The position numbers were made by a program, and so were the translations under genes. Shown piece by piece: positions 51,313-59,938 of a stretch of DNA of 64,000 nt. The notes under the pieces were generated by a model. The model saw only the letters and a list, made by a program, of their open reading frames with translations, searched no databases and was not told the DNA's origin. The first letter of the stretch is position 1. Each line of letters begins with the position of its first letter. The DNA is from Tessaracoccus sp. OS52 (GTDB taxonomy: Bacteria > Actinomycetota > Actinomycetes > Propionibacteriales > Propionibacteriaceae), in the NCBI RefSeq assembly GCF_020687685.1, contig NZ_JAJEWM010000001.1:682001-746000 (forward strand), given 5' to 3'.

Positions 51313-53813
51313 TGCGCAGGGTGGTCTCCGCGGATCCGCTGAACCGCTCGAGGTTCCCCGTCGACGAGTGGCGTCTGGTCGAGCGCGAGCCGTCCGCACT
51401 CGACGTGGGCACGACGGAGACCTTGTTCGCCGTCGGAAACGGCTACATCGGCATGCGCGGGAATCCGGAGGAGGGTCGGACCTCCTACGCCCACGGCACC
51501 TTCATCAACGGTTTCCACGAGACCTGGAAGATCAAGCACGCCGAGGAGGCCTTCGGGTTCGCCCACACTGGGCAGACGATCGTCCACGTCCCCGACAGCA
51601 AGTTGATCAAGCTCTACGTCGACGACGAGCCGTTGACCTTGTCCGTGGCTGACCTGGACAACTACGAGCGGGCACTCGACTTCCGCAGCGCGCGGCTGGA
51701 GCGCGACCTGATCTGGCGAACCCCGGCAGGCAAGCGAGTCCGCGTGCGCTCCAGGCGAATGACGAGTTTCACCGACAGGCACCTGGTGCTCTACGAACTC
51801 GAGGTGACGATGCTCGCAGGGGACGCGCCGTTGGTGGTGAGCTCCCAGATCGTGAACCGGCAGGACGGGTTCGACGACTACCGCAGACCCACCAGCGAGG
51901 AGGGATTCGACCCCCGCCGTTCGGCGAAGTTCAACGGCCGCGTCCTGCAGCCCAAAGGACACTGGTACCAAGGCTCCCGGATGGCGCTCGGCTACGAGAC
52001 GAGCAACTCGGGCATGACGTTGGCCGTGGCCGCCGACAACTACGTCGACACCGAGAACGAGTTCGAGTCGATCATCTCCACCGACGACGACCTCGGCAAG
52101 CAGGTGTTCCGGGTGGAGGCCCGGGAGGGCGTGCCGACCATCATCCGGAAGGCCGTGACCTACCACACGTCGCGCGGCGTGCCGGTCCCGGAGTTGTTCG
52201 ACCGATGCCGCCGGACCCTCGACCGGGTGCAGGACAAGGGGTTCGAGTACTACTACGACCTCCAGCGCGCCTGGATGGAGGAGTTCTGGGCCAATTCCGA
52301 CGTGGAAGTCGAGGGCAAGCCGGCGGTCCAGCAGGCGGTGCGCTGGAACCTGCTGCAGCTGGCCCAGGCCGCCGCGCGCAGCGACCAGATGGGCATACCG
52401 GCCAAGGGGGTCACCGGCTCCGGGTACGAGGGGCACTATTTCTGGGACAGCGAGGTGTACCTGGTTCCGTTCCTGATCTACACCAACCCGGTGATGGCCA
52501 GGAATGCCCTCAGGTTCCGCGTGAACATCCTCCCGCAGGCCAGGGAACGGGCCCGGGTGCTCTCCCAGGCAGGGGCACTGTTCCCGTGGCGCACGATCAA
52601 CGGCGAGGAGGCGTCTGCCTACTACGCCGCCGGCACGGCGCAGTACCACATCGACGCCGACGTGGCCTTCGCCTTCTCCAAGTACCGCGACGTCACCGGG
52701 GACACGGAGTTCATGCACCGCGACGGTGCCGCCGTGCTCATCGAGACCGCCCGGATGTGGGCCGACCTGGGATTCTGGCGGACCGAGGGCGACGGAAGGC
52801 GCACCTTCCACATCCATGGCGTCACGGGCCCGGATGAATACACCGCCGTCGTGAACAACAACATGTACACCAACGTGATGGCCCGCGGGAACCTCCAGGC
52901 CGCAGTGTCCCTTGTCAGGGAACTTCAGAACGAGGACCCCTTGGCCTACCAGCGGATCCAGGACACCCTGGGAGTCCGCCCGGAGGAAGTCGTGGACTGG
53001 GAACGCTGCGCCAGGGGCATGGTGGTGCTCTTCGACGAGACCCTGGGCATCCACCCGCAGGACGAGAAGTTCCTGCAGAGCGAGCTGTGGGACCAGGAGA
53101 ACACGCCGCCGGACAAGTACCCGCTGCTCCTGCACTACCACCCGCTGGTCATCTACCGGTTCCAGATCCTGAAGCAGGCCGACGTCGTGCTGGCACTGTT
53201 CCTGCAGGGCGACCAGTTCAGCCGGGCTGAGAAGCGCGCCGACTTCGAGTACTACGATCCCATCACAACCGGCGACTCCTCCCTCTCGGGCGTGGTGCAG
53301 TCCGTGATCGCCGCAGAGGTCGGCTATCAGGAGATGGCAATGGAGTACTTCCTCGACGGGCTGTTCGTTGACCTCGCCGACCTGCACCAGAACGCCCGCG
53401 ACGGCGTCCACGTGGCCTCCGCGGGTGGGGTGTGGAACGCACTGGTCTACGGATTCGGAGGCCTGCGGGACTACCGCGGCCGCATCACCTTCGACCCGCG
53501 CCTGCCCAAGGACTGGTCAAGTTTGAGCTTCCCGCTCCAGATCCGGGGTTCCCGCATCCGGGTGCGCCTGGAGCGCGATGAGATCACGTTCACCCTGGAG
53601 CGGGGTGGCGAGGTGGAACTGTCCGTGCGGGGGGCCACGGTAGTCGTCGGATCTGACGGGCCCGTCGTGGTGTCCCTGGAGCACCAGGGCGAGGAGTTGC
53701 CGTCGCTGGACGCCAAACACCCTGTCACCGGCGGGCGGCGGGCCGACGGCTCGGTCATCACCGCGAACGTGCCCGAGTCCCACGAGCAGTTCATCTCGGG
53801 GTTCGTCGATTGA
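51312..53813 (+). CDS. GH65 glycoside phosphorylase (maltose/kojibiose/trehalose type)
   Basis: An 833 aa GH65 enzyme that splits a disaccharide with phosphate and inversion, giving beta-glucose 1-phosphate. The N-terminal block FAVGNGYIGMRGNPEEG and the catalytic general acid glutamate in HGVTGPDEYTAVVNNNMYTN are present. The phosphate-binding region TTGDSSLSGVVQS is typical of phosphorylases. The length and the GNGYIG motif match the family. The exact substrate cannot be read; the context with beta-phosphoglucomutase is compatible with maltose, trehalose or kojibiose. The ATG at 51312 overlaps the previous stop. The next gene starts 4 bp before its stop. Confidence 0.93.
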   Translation: MRRVVSADPLNRSRFPVDEWRLVEREPSALDVGTTETLFAVGNGYIGMRGNPEEGRTSYAHGTFINGFHETWKIKHAEEAFGFAHTGQTIVHVPDSKLIKLYVDDEPLTLSVADLDNYERALDFRSARLERDLIWRTPAGKRVRVRSRRMTSFTDRHLVLYELEVTMLAGDAPLVVSSQIVNRQDGFDDYRRPTSEEGFDPRRSAKFNGRVLQPKGHWYQGSRMALGYETSNSGMTLAVAADNYVDTENEFESIISTDDDLGKQVFRVEAREGVPTIIRKAVTYHTSRGVPVPELFDRCRRTLDRVQDKGFEYYYDLQRAWMEEFWANSDVEVEGKPAVQQAVRWNLLQLAQAAARSDQMGIPAKGVTGSGYEGHYFWDSEVYLVPFLIYTNPVMARNALRFRVNILPQARERARVLSQAGALFPWRTINGEEASAYYAAGTAQYHIDADVAFAFSKYRDVTGDTEFMHRDGAAVLIETARMWADLGFWRTEGDGRRTFHIHGVTGPDEYTAVVNNNMYTNVMARGNLQAAVSLVRELQNEDPLAYQRIQDTLGVRPEEVVDWERCARGMVVLFDETLGIHPQDEKFLQSELWDQENTPPDKYPLLLHYHPLVIYRFQILKQADVVLALFLQGDQFSRAEKRADFEYYDPITTGDSSLSGVVQSVIAAEVGYQEMAMEYFLDGLFVDLADLHQNARDGVHVASAGGVWNALVYGFGGLRDYRGRITFDPRLPKDWSSLSFPLQIRGSRIRVRLERDEITFTLERGGEVELSVRGATVVVGSDGPVVVSLEHQGEELPSLDAKHPVTGGRRADGSVITANVPESHEQFISGFVD

Positions 53814-55126
53814 GCGTGCATCTCCAGGAGACACCTACCGGGTTCGGCGTCAGCCTCGGTAGCAGCCCTCTCACCGCGCTGCAGTTCGTCGTCCCGCAGG
53901 GCTGGAGTCGCGTCGAGGAGCCGGACGCCGACGTGATCGCCTATGCCTTCGGTGCCCTCCTCATGCGGGTCCGTGTGAGGGTCTCGCCGAGGTTCGGTCT
54001 GGACGTGGAGATCGACAACACCGGAGCAAGCGACGTCCTGGTGGACGATTCACCCTTGTTCGTGCTCGAGTCGGATGGGCCGCAGATCCCCTGGGTCGGA
54101 GGTGCAACTGGCCGGGTGCTGTTGCCGTCGCGGTTCGGGACCGGGGTGTTTCGGCAGTGGCGCGGGTACTGCTCGGCGCCGGCGGGAGGGACCGCGGCCG
54201 ACGGCGTGGCGCTGTTCGGCGACGCTGCGTGGGTGCGGCCCAGACAGGCCCTTGGCGCAGGTTGGCGTCTGGAACTGGGCGACGACCTGCCGGCGGAACC
54301 CAGTTGGCTCCCCGAGCGCAGTTTCGTGCCGGTGGGGGAGGAGATCAACCTGGCCGCTCCCGACGCGGCCGTCTCCGTCGCCGGAATCAGGGCGACGTCG
54401 GACGGTGAGTCCACCACTCTGAGCGGCCCTGCCGGCGTCCATGAGGTGCGGCTGTCGGACGCCCGCGGGACCACGAGGTTCAACGTGGGCTGGCACCTTG
54501 GGCCCGAGGAGATCGCGGCCGAGGCACTTGGAGCCGTCAGGCAGGGGGACTTGGCCGCCTGGCTGCACGTGGCCGCCTCGGCCCGCGGCATCGACGACCC
54601 GAACGTGCTCGACGAACTGGACATGCTGCTCGGTGAGGCGTTCGAGGAACCGACGATGTGGGGCGTGCTGGCAGGGCTGCGCGCTGCGGCCACCACCGAA
54701 CTGCCCGTCCGGGCGGAAGCCGAGGCAGCGGCCGGACGGCTGCTCGCCGCGGACCCGGGCTCCGAGTTGGGGCCGATCCTCGTCTCGCAGGCGATGACGG
54801 TGCCCGTCGGACCCGACAGCCCGTCGGGCGGCCCTGCGGACGACTGGTGGGCGGTCCTCACCCGCGACGACGAAGCCCTGCGCCGTCAGGTGCTCGAGTG
54901 GGTCGGCTACGGCGCGGTGAGTTCGCTGCCGCCGGTCCACGGCGCCCGCGGCGTGGCGCTGGCCAGTCTGTGGCTGGTGACGCGGGAGACTTCCGAGGGG
55001 CAACTGGAGGTGGCCCGGGCCACCGCTGAAACCCTGGCTCACCTCCTGGCGCTCAACTCGGTGGAGCCCGATCCGATCGAGGTGGCGTGGTTGCTGCTCG
55101 CGGACTCCTGGCTGTTCGAGGCCTGA
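53810..55126 (+). CDS. Protein of unknown function linked to GH65 operon
   Basis: A 438 aa cytoplasmic protein. I do not recognise a family. The N-terminal half is beta-rich (MSVHLQETPTGFGVSLGSSPL and VRVRVSPRFGLDVEIDNTG), suggestive of a sandwich. The C-terminal half from about residue 240 is helical and Ala/Leu/Glu-rich with several TPR-like stretches. No signal or membrane segment is seen. The TTG at 53810 overlaps the GH65 stop (TTGA), which indicates coupling. A role in carbohydrate handling is inferred from the operon only. Confidence 0.6.
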   Translation: MSVHLQETPTGFGVSLGSSPLTALQFVVPQGWSRVEEPDADVIAYAFGALLMRVRVRVSPRFGLDVEIDNTGASDVLVDDSPLFVLESDGPQIPWVGGATGRVLLPSRFGTGVFRQWRGYCSAPAGGTAADGVALFGDAAWVRPRQALGAGWRLELGDDLPAEPSWLPERSFVPVGEEINLAAPDAAVSVAGIRATSDGESTTLSGPAGVHEVRLSDARGTTRFNVGWHLGPEEIAAEALGAVRQGDLAAWLHVAASARGIDDPNVLDELDMLLGEAFEEPTMWGVLAGLRAAATTELPVRAEAEAAAGRLLAADPGSELGPILVSQAMTVPVGPDSPSGGPADDWWAVLTRDDEALRRQVLEWVGYGAVSSLPPVHGARGVALASLWLVTRETSEGQLEVARATAETLAHLLALNSVEPDPIEVAWLLLADSWLFEA

Positions 55127-55128
55127 GG

Positions 55129-55149
55129 CCGGGCTTCCCTCTTGCCCGG
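55129..55149. terminator. Short hairpin between convergent genes
   Basis: CCGGGC (55129-55134) pairs with GCCCGG (55144-55149), a 6 bp stem with a 9 nt loop, just after the unknown gene and before the convergent reductase gene. Weak but correctly placed. Confidence 0.35.
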
Positions 55150-55152
55150 TGG

Positions 55153-56127
55153 TCAGAACAGGGCAACCTTCTTGACCGGCGGGAAGATCTCGTCGAGTGC
55201 TGCCTCATCGGCAGGGGTGGGGACCCATCCGGCCGACGCCGCGTTCTGCCTGATCTGTTCGGGCCTGGTCGCCCCGGCGATGACGCTGGCGACCGACTTG
55301 CGCGAGGCGAGCCAGGAGAATGCCACCTCGATCTCGCTGAGGCCGCGGTCCGCGGCGAACTTCCCGAACGCCTTGAGCTGGTCCGAGTCACCCTGCTCCA
55401 GCAGATACTTGCGCGAATGGGTCAGGCGGCTGCCCTCTGGGGCCTTGCCCCCGGAGTACTTGCCCGTCAGGAGGCCGTTGGCCAGCGGGAAGTAGGGCAG
55501 GACGCCCAGCCCGTAGGCCTCCGCGGCGGGGGTCACCTCGAGTTCGGCCCGACGGTCAAGCAGGTTGTAGTTGTTCTGGCTGGAGATGAAGCGGGCGCCG
55601 CCGCGGATTCGCGCGACGAACTCGGCCTCGGCGATCTGCCAGCCGGCACGGTTGGAGTGGCCGATGTAGCGGACCTTGCCTGCGCGGACGAGGTCGTCGA
55701 GCGCGTCCAGGGTCTCCTCGATCGGGGTGAGGGGGTCTGGGGTGTGGAACTGGTAGAGATCGATGTGGTCGGTTCCCAGCCGTCGCAGCGATGCCTCCAC
55801 CGCACGCGCGATGTAGCGACGCGAACCGCGTGCCCCGAAGTCCTCACCGTTGATTCCGTTCATGGGCATGCCGAACTTGGTGGCCAGGACGACCTCGTCG
55901 CGATGAGGCCCAAGGGCCTTGCCGAGCAGGGTTTCGGACAGTCCCTGTTCCTTGCCGTAGGTGTCGGCGACGTCGAAGAGCGTGACGCCGGCGTCCAGCG
56001 CAGCCTGGATCACGGCGTCGGTGCCTTCCTGGGTTTCCGTGGCCGTGCCGGCCCTTCCCAGGTTGTTGCAGCCCAGTCCCACGGCGGAGACGACAAGTCC
56101 AGACTTTCCGAGTCGGCGGTACTCCAT
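55153..56127 (-). CDS. Aldo/keto reductase
   Basis: A 324 aa NADPH-dependent aldo/keto reductase (AKR12/YdjG-like). The conserved block reads YRRLGKSGLVVSAVGLGCNNLG, the catalytic aspartate and tyrosine are in FDVADTYGKEQG, the lysine in EVVLATKFG, and the histidine in RYIGHSNRAGWQIAEAEFV. The NADPH site is SVIAGATRPEQI near the C-terminus. The ATG at 56127 starts the family block. The physiological substrate is not known. It is convergent with the GH65 operon. Confidence 0.93.
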   Translation of the reverse strand: MEYRRLGKSGLVVSAVGLGCNNLGRAGTATETQEGTDAVIQAALDAGVTLFDVADTYGKEQGLSETLLGKALGPHRDEVVLATKFGMPMNGINGEDFGARGSRRYIARAVEASLRRLGTDHIDLYQFHTPDPLTPIEETLDALDDLVRAGKVRYIGHSNRAGWQIAEAEFVARIRGGARFISSQNNYNLLDRRAELEVTPAAEAYGLGVLPYFPLANGLLTGKYSGGKAPEGSRLTHSRKYLLEQGDSDQLKAFGKFAADRGLSEIEVAFSWLASRKSVASVIAGATRPEQIRQNAASAGWVPTPADEAALDEIFPPVKKVALF

Positions 56128-56190
56128 TGGGCTGATTCCTTCTGCTCGACGGCCCCTTCATCGTAGCCAGCGTGGGGGGACGCAGGCCGG

Positions 56191-57015
56191 CTACTCCTGG
56201 ATGCCCAGTTCTGCCATGAGTGCGGGCAGGTAGCCGAGGAGATAGCCATCCTGCGTTGGGTGCAGGTTGTTGGAGTCGGAGAAGTTGCTCAGGTCCAGGT
56301 TGATCCACGGCTCCGCCGAACCCAGCCCGTGCCCCGCGAATCGATCGGTGACGTCGATGAACGTGGCACCTTTGCTCTCCACGGAAGCTCGCAGGGCGGC
56401 ATTGAGTTCGTCGGTCAGGGCGTTGACCTGCGCCGCCCGGGCGGTGGTGACGGGGAGCGTGCCGGGAGCCGGGTCGATGAGGTGCGGGTAGCCGAGCACC
56501 AGGATCCGGCCGGATCCGACGTCGGCGATCTTCTCGACGGTGGTGCCCGCGGCCTGCGCCGCGGCGGCGATTGAAGTGGAGACATCGAGGATCGCAGTCT
56601 CGCAGGCGTCCTCGGAGCCGAAGGTCGAGCAGGCCAGTATGGTCTGCACCCAGGCCACGTCGTTGCCCCCGATCGTCAAGGTGACGACCTCCGCTCGCGA
56701 AAGCGCTTCGTTGACCTCGGGGCGATCCACGACGGCGCTGATGGCCGCGCTGTCCAGTCCGCTGCAGGCCGCGTTCAGGATCACCTCGACGCGAGGGTGG
56801 TTGTCGAGTTCGGAGATGTGGTCGGGGCCCTCGCCATGCAGGCAGTCGGGAACGACCGGGGACTGGGTGACCCCACCGGCACCGACGCCGGCGGAGAACG
56901 AGTCTCCGAGGTTCACGAGCGAGTAGGTGGCTGGGGTCTGTGAGCAGGCCGACATGGTCACACCGAAGACGAAGGTTGCGCAGATGCGCGCGAGGAACCG
57001 GGGGAGGAGAACCAT
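56191..57015 (-). CDS. SGNH/GDSL-type lipoprotein hydrolase
   Basis: A 274 aa esterase-like enzyme. The N-terminus MVLLPRFLARICATFVFGV leads to lipobox MSAC, so it is probably lipid-anchored. Catalytic blocks: GDSFSAGVGAG with the serine, IGGNDVAWVQ with the asparagine, and DxxH in NNLHPTQDGYLLGY. Two cysteine pairs (CSTFGSEDAC and PDCLHG) suggest disulfides outside the cytoplasm. The ATG at 57015 is chosen because the signal begins there; a longer frame would include a non-signal basic stretch. A putative target is a lipid or carbohydrate ester. Confidence 0.88.
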   Translation of the reverse strand: MVLLPRFLARICATFVFGVTMSACSQTPATYSLVNLGDSFSAGVGAGGVTQSPVVPDCLHGEGPDHISELDNHPRVEVILNAACSGLDSAAISAVVDRPEVNEALSRAEVVTLTIGGNDVAWVQTILACSTFGSEDACETAILDVSTSIAAAAQAAGTTVEKIADVGSGRILVLGYPHLIDPAPGTLPVTTARAAQVNALTDELNAALRASVESKGATFIDVTDRFAGHGLGSAEPWINLDLSNFSDSNNLHPTQDGYLLGYLPALMAELGIQE

Positions 57016-57199
57016 GTCAGACCTTCCGGGGCGCTTGCGGGCCGACTTCGCCGGGACAACCCGGGTATGGGTGACGACATGGGCCAATCGTAGGCGCGGT
57101 GAATTGGGTGTGGCGGATTTGAAGGTTGACCGTCAACATCTCCACACTCAACGGCCATGTCGCATCCGGGATTGCCGTGTCGATGGTGGCAGGTCTGGT

Positions 57200-57222
57200 T
57201 GGTCGGGGCGACAGGACTCGAA
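57200..57222 (-). mobile_element. Attachment-site remnant of a tRNA-Pro 3' end (element boundary)
   Basis: Read on the minus strand this 23 bp is the 3' end of a tRNA: T-loop TTCGAGT, T-stem CCTGT, acceptor CGCCCCG, then A and CCA. The acceptor ending in G72 with discriminator A is typical of tRNA-Pro. The preceding bases (GCAAC) cannot pair with CCTGT, so no functional tRNA exists here. The intact gene should lie at the right end of the element, beyond 64000. It lies 120 bp before the integrase. The rest of the 327 bp between the GDSL gene and the integrase holds no gene that I can see. Confidence 0.75.
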
Positions 57223-57342
57223 GTTGCGTAAAGCGCCAATTCGCAACACTGCGCTGACAGGCGTAGATGCTTCCAAACCTAACTCCACAAGCACTGATGA
57301 TCGTCCAGGGGTCGGTACTCCCGATGTCTGGAGTGGACAGAG

Positions 57343-58614
57343 ATGTACACTCAATCTGGCACGAATCTGGCACGGATGGAGGCGACAGTGGAACGGACTG
57401 CGGGCTCAGCGTCGGCCAAGGCGAAGCGCGGAGGAGGAAACCGCCGGGGGACCAGGGCCGGGTTCGGCAGCGTGCGCCGGTTGCCTTCCAAACGCTATCA
57501 GGCGCGATTCACGGGTCCCGACGGCCGGGAGCACAAAGCGCCAACCACGTTCGAGACAAAGGCGGACGCCCAAGCGTGGTTGGCGATGGAATCGGCCGCT
57601 ATCACTGAACGGCGGTGGAAGCCGAAGCTCCCAGACCGAGAGCCCCGAGAGCGGTTGACCTTCCGGCAGTACGCGAGCAGCTGGCTCGTAACCCGGGAAC
57701 TCAAGCCTAGAACGCGTGATGAGTACCGCAAGCTTCTTGGGCTGCCAAGGGATGGGCAGGGAGTTGTTCGTCAACCAGCCAAGTCGGCGGTGACGTTGCT
57801 GGACGAGTTCGGCGACTCAACACTCGAAGCGATTGTTCCCCAAGCAGTCAGGTCCTGGCACCGAGGACTCGGGGCTGCCACACCTACGAGACGCGCCCAT
57901 CTGTACGCGTTGCTCAGGACGATTCTTGGCAACGCTGTCGAGGATGAACTCATCGCAACGAACCCATGCCAGATCAGGGGTGCAGGCAAAGCGAAGCGAG
58001 TGAGACGTATCGAGCCGGCGACTCTCGACGAGTTGCGCGTCGTTGTCGCTGGCGTACCCGAGCGCTGGGCCATGCTCGTCGAACTGGCGGCCTGGTGTGC
58101 GCTCCGATTTGGAGAGGCAACTGAACTTCGCCGCAAGGACGTGACAGTCGACGGCTCCGTGCTGAAGATCAGGCGAGGGGTAACGTGGCTGAACGGACAG
58201 CCCATCGTCGGGCCTCCGAAGTCCGAGGCGGGTGCTCGTGACGTAACTGTTCCGCCGCATCTTCTGGCACCCCTGCTGCGGCATCTCAAGCAATGGGCAG
58301 AGCCGACGGTGAACGGCCTCGTCTTTCCAGCTGCCCGAGGGGGCCATCTGAACCATGGCACATTCCACAAGCACTACCGAAAGGCCAGGGCAGCTGCAGG
58401 CCGACCGGACCTGAGACTCCACGACCTACGACATACGGGAGCGGTGTTCGCAGCACAGGCGGGCGCGACCACCCGTGAACTGATGGATCGACTTGGACAT
58501 ACGACCGCCGAGATGGCGATGCGCTATCAGCACGTTGCCGAGGGACGTCAAGCGGAGATCGCTCGTAGGCTGTCACTGTTGGCGGGCGAGGGCGCGGGCG
58601 CGGAGCGCGGTTGA
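57343..58614 (+). CDS. Tyrosine site-specific recombinase (integrase)
   Basis: A 423 aa phage-type integrase. Residues about 41-100 match an arm-binding domain (FGSVRRLPSKRYQARFTGPDG), about 105-200 a SAM-like core-binding domain, and 225-405 the catalytic domain. The catalytic set is R255 in ALRFGE, K293, H360 and R363 in HDLRHTG, H386 in LGHTT and Y395 in MRYQHV, all present. The ATG at 57343 is used; MEAT at 57376 is possible. Before it lies a short direct repeat AATCTGGCACG that may be an arm site. It faces away from the attachment site at 57200 and would move the element to its right. Confidence 0.93.
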   Translation: MYTQSGTNLARMEATVERTAGSASAKAKRGGGNRRGTRAGFGSVRRLPSKRYQARFTGPDGREHKAPTTFETKADAQAWLAMESAAITERRWKPKLPDREPRERLTFRQYASSWLVTRELKPRTRDEYRKLLGLPRDGQGVVRQPAKSAVTLLDEFGDSTLEAIVPQAVRSWHRGLGAATPTRRAHLYALLRTILGNAVEDELIATNPCQIRGAGKAKRVRRIEPATLDELRVVVAGVPERWAMLVELAAWCALRFGEATELRRKDVTVDGSVLKIRRGVTWLNGQPIVGPPKSEAGARDVTVPPHLLAPLLRHLKQWAEPTVNGLVFPAARGGHLNHGTFHKHYRKARAAAGRPDLRLHDLRHTGAVFAAQAGATTRELMDRLGHTTAEMAMRYQHVAEGRQAEIARRLSLLAGEGAGAERG

Positions 58615-58718
58615 GCGGTCTTGGGGCCGCTGGTGAGCGTCCAGTCGCGCTTAAGGAGCCACCTGCCGGGAGGGCCGCCGAGTCGAGGAGATCCGAACGC
58701 TCATGGCTCCCCTCTGTG

Positions 58719-59231
58719 TCAAGGGGCGGTGGGGAGGGGTGGTCGTAGGCTGGGGTTGGCGGGTCCGGGTTGTGGCTTGTCCGAAGTGCCGGTGTGGGGT
58801 GTTGGGCTGGCCGCGCTGGAGTCAGAGTCGTTGCCCCGTTGCCCTCCCGGGCTCGCTCCGGTGGCGATGGCGTCGTGGAGCATGGTGCGATACAGGACGT
58901 CGGAGAGCCTGCGTTTGAGGCTGCGCATGGCTTCCATGGAGGTCTTGCCTGCGGCTTTGCGTTGGTCGTAGTAGGTCCGGCCTTCGCTGGGGTTGCGGAG
59001 CTGGACGATGGCCATGATGTGGATGGCTCGGTTGATCTGTCGGTTCCCGGCCCGGGAGAGTCGGTGGCGGGTGTGCTCGCCGGAGGACGCGTCGATGGGT
59101 GCGGTGCCATTCCAGGACGCGAAGTGGTTGCGGTCTGGGAACCGGGTGATGTCGCCGACCTCGACCAGGAGCCGAGCGGCGGCCGACGGCCCGATCCCGT
59201 TCAGCTGGGTGAGGGTGGTTCCGGTGGGCAA
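58719..59231 (-). pseudogene. IS110-family transposase, C-terminal fragment
   Basis: A 170 aa remnant that matches the transposase 20 domain of IS110/IS116/IS902. LNGIGPSAAARLLVEVGDITRFPDRN is a helix-hairpin-helix-like block, and SRAGNRQINRAIHIMAIVQLRNP with YYDQRKAAGK is the typical end. The N-terminal DEDD RuvC-like domain (about 200 residues) is missing, so no activity is expected. The first codon is TTG within the fragment, not a true start. The Pro-rich tail (PTPHTGTSDKPQPGP) is probably not original. No matching terminal ends or bridge-RNA region can be defined here. The 104 bp between integrase and fragment contain no gene. Confidence 0.85.
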
Positions 59232-59406
59232 ACCCCTCTTGAGCCACTCCCGCCCATCATGGTGCGGAGCCCGGGGTTGCGCATGCCAAATGAGAGCCAG
59301 CCCGCAGGGGCGGCAGCCGAAGTGAGAGCGACAACCCCAGGCACCTAGGTCGAGCCTTGGCCAGGACCGACCCTGACGTCAAAGAAACAAGTAGCTTGAT
59401 ATGTAG

Positions 59407-59568
59407 GTGATCTTCGGTCACGGGCGCGGTATTCTCTTTCCCCACGCACTCGCTGTCCTTGTCGGTCTGTATGGCAACCACAGGTGGAGGGGGCATCGGC
59501 GGGATGTTGAGGCTTTGGTGGAAGCGCTCAGCCAGAATGGCGCGCCGACCACCTGCCGTGATCTGTGA
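59407..59568 (+). CDS. Short ORF of 53 aa, doubtful
   Basis: A GTG-started frame reading VIFGHGRGILFPHALAVLVG and ending in CRDL. It lies in the 360 bp gap between the IS110 fragment and the small-protein cassette, where nothing else is evident. There is an in-frame stop directly before the GTG and no ribosome-binding site. It may be the 3' end of a gene cut by the IS. Confidence 0.25.
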   Translation: MIFGHGRGILFPHALAVLVGLYGNHRWRGHRRDVEALVEALSQNGAPTTCRDL

Positions 59569-59591
59569 GCCGCGTGGGTGACAATGAGCGC

Positions 59592-59750
59592 ATGAGTGAT
59601 GACAATTCCACGGCAGACCAACCTCAGCCGCCGCATCCGGCCTCGATGCCGGAGCCGCCTCCCCAAGACTACACGTGGTTGCAGACCGAGTTCATCAAGG
59701 AGAGCCCGCGCCTGCCGTCACCCACCCCGCCTGATGTCTTGGAGAAGTGA
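59592..59750 (+). CDS. Small proline-rich protein A of a three-gene cassette
   Basis: A 52 aa acidic protein with no signal or membrane segment. It starts MSDDNSTADQPQPPHPASMP, then PEPPPQDYTWLQTEFIKES and a Pro-rich end. It shares the layout of the next protein: M-[SA]-D-D-N, a Pro/Gln/Ser-rich region with AS-x-PE-x-PP, and W-L-x-T-E-x-[IL]-x-x-S. No known family is recognised. The stop overlaps the next start (TGATG). The ATG at 59592 is used. Together with the following gene it looks like a recent tandem duplication. Confidence 0.6.
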   Translation: MSDDNSTADQPQPPHPASMPEPPPQDYTWLQTEFIKESPRLPSPTPPDVLEK

Positions 59751-59938
59751 TGGCCGACGACAACGATCCATCGCCGCCCACCCAGCAGACCAGCCAGGGC
59801 GCTTCTCAACCTGAGGCGCCCCCGGTGGGGCGCGAGTGGCTCGAAACCGAGTCCCTCCGCGCTTCCGATCCCGACCGCGGCATCACGTTTGACAGTGACC
59901 ACGGCGGCATCACCCACAAGCGCCGCGACCGCGAGTGA
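59750..59938 (+). CDS. Small proline-rich protein B, paralogue of the preceding protein
   Basis: A 62 aa soluble protein. MADDNDPSPPTQQTSQGASQ then PEAPPVGREWLETESLRAS, with an added C-terminal part DRGITFDSDHGGITHKRRDRE. The shared block with the protein before it covers about 40 residues. A GGAG site precedes the ATG at 59750 by 5 nt. The stop overlaps the next start (GTGA), so all three genes are coupled. Confidence 0.6.
   Translation: MADDNDPSPPTQQTSQGASQPEAPPVGREWLETESLRASDPDRGITFDSDHGGITHKRRDRE

Noticed and set aside
57200-57222. A functional tRNA gene
   Set aside because: Only the 3' 23 bases are present; the T-stem cannot form and no anticodon arm exists.
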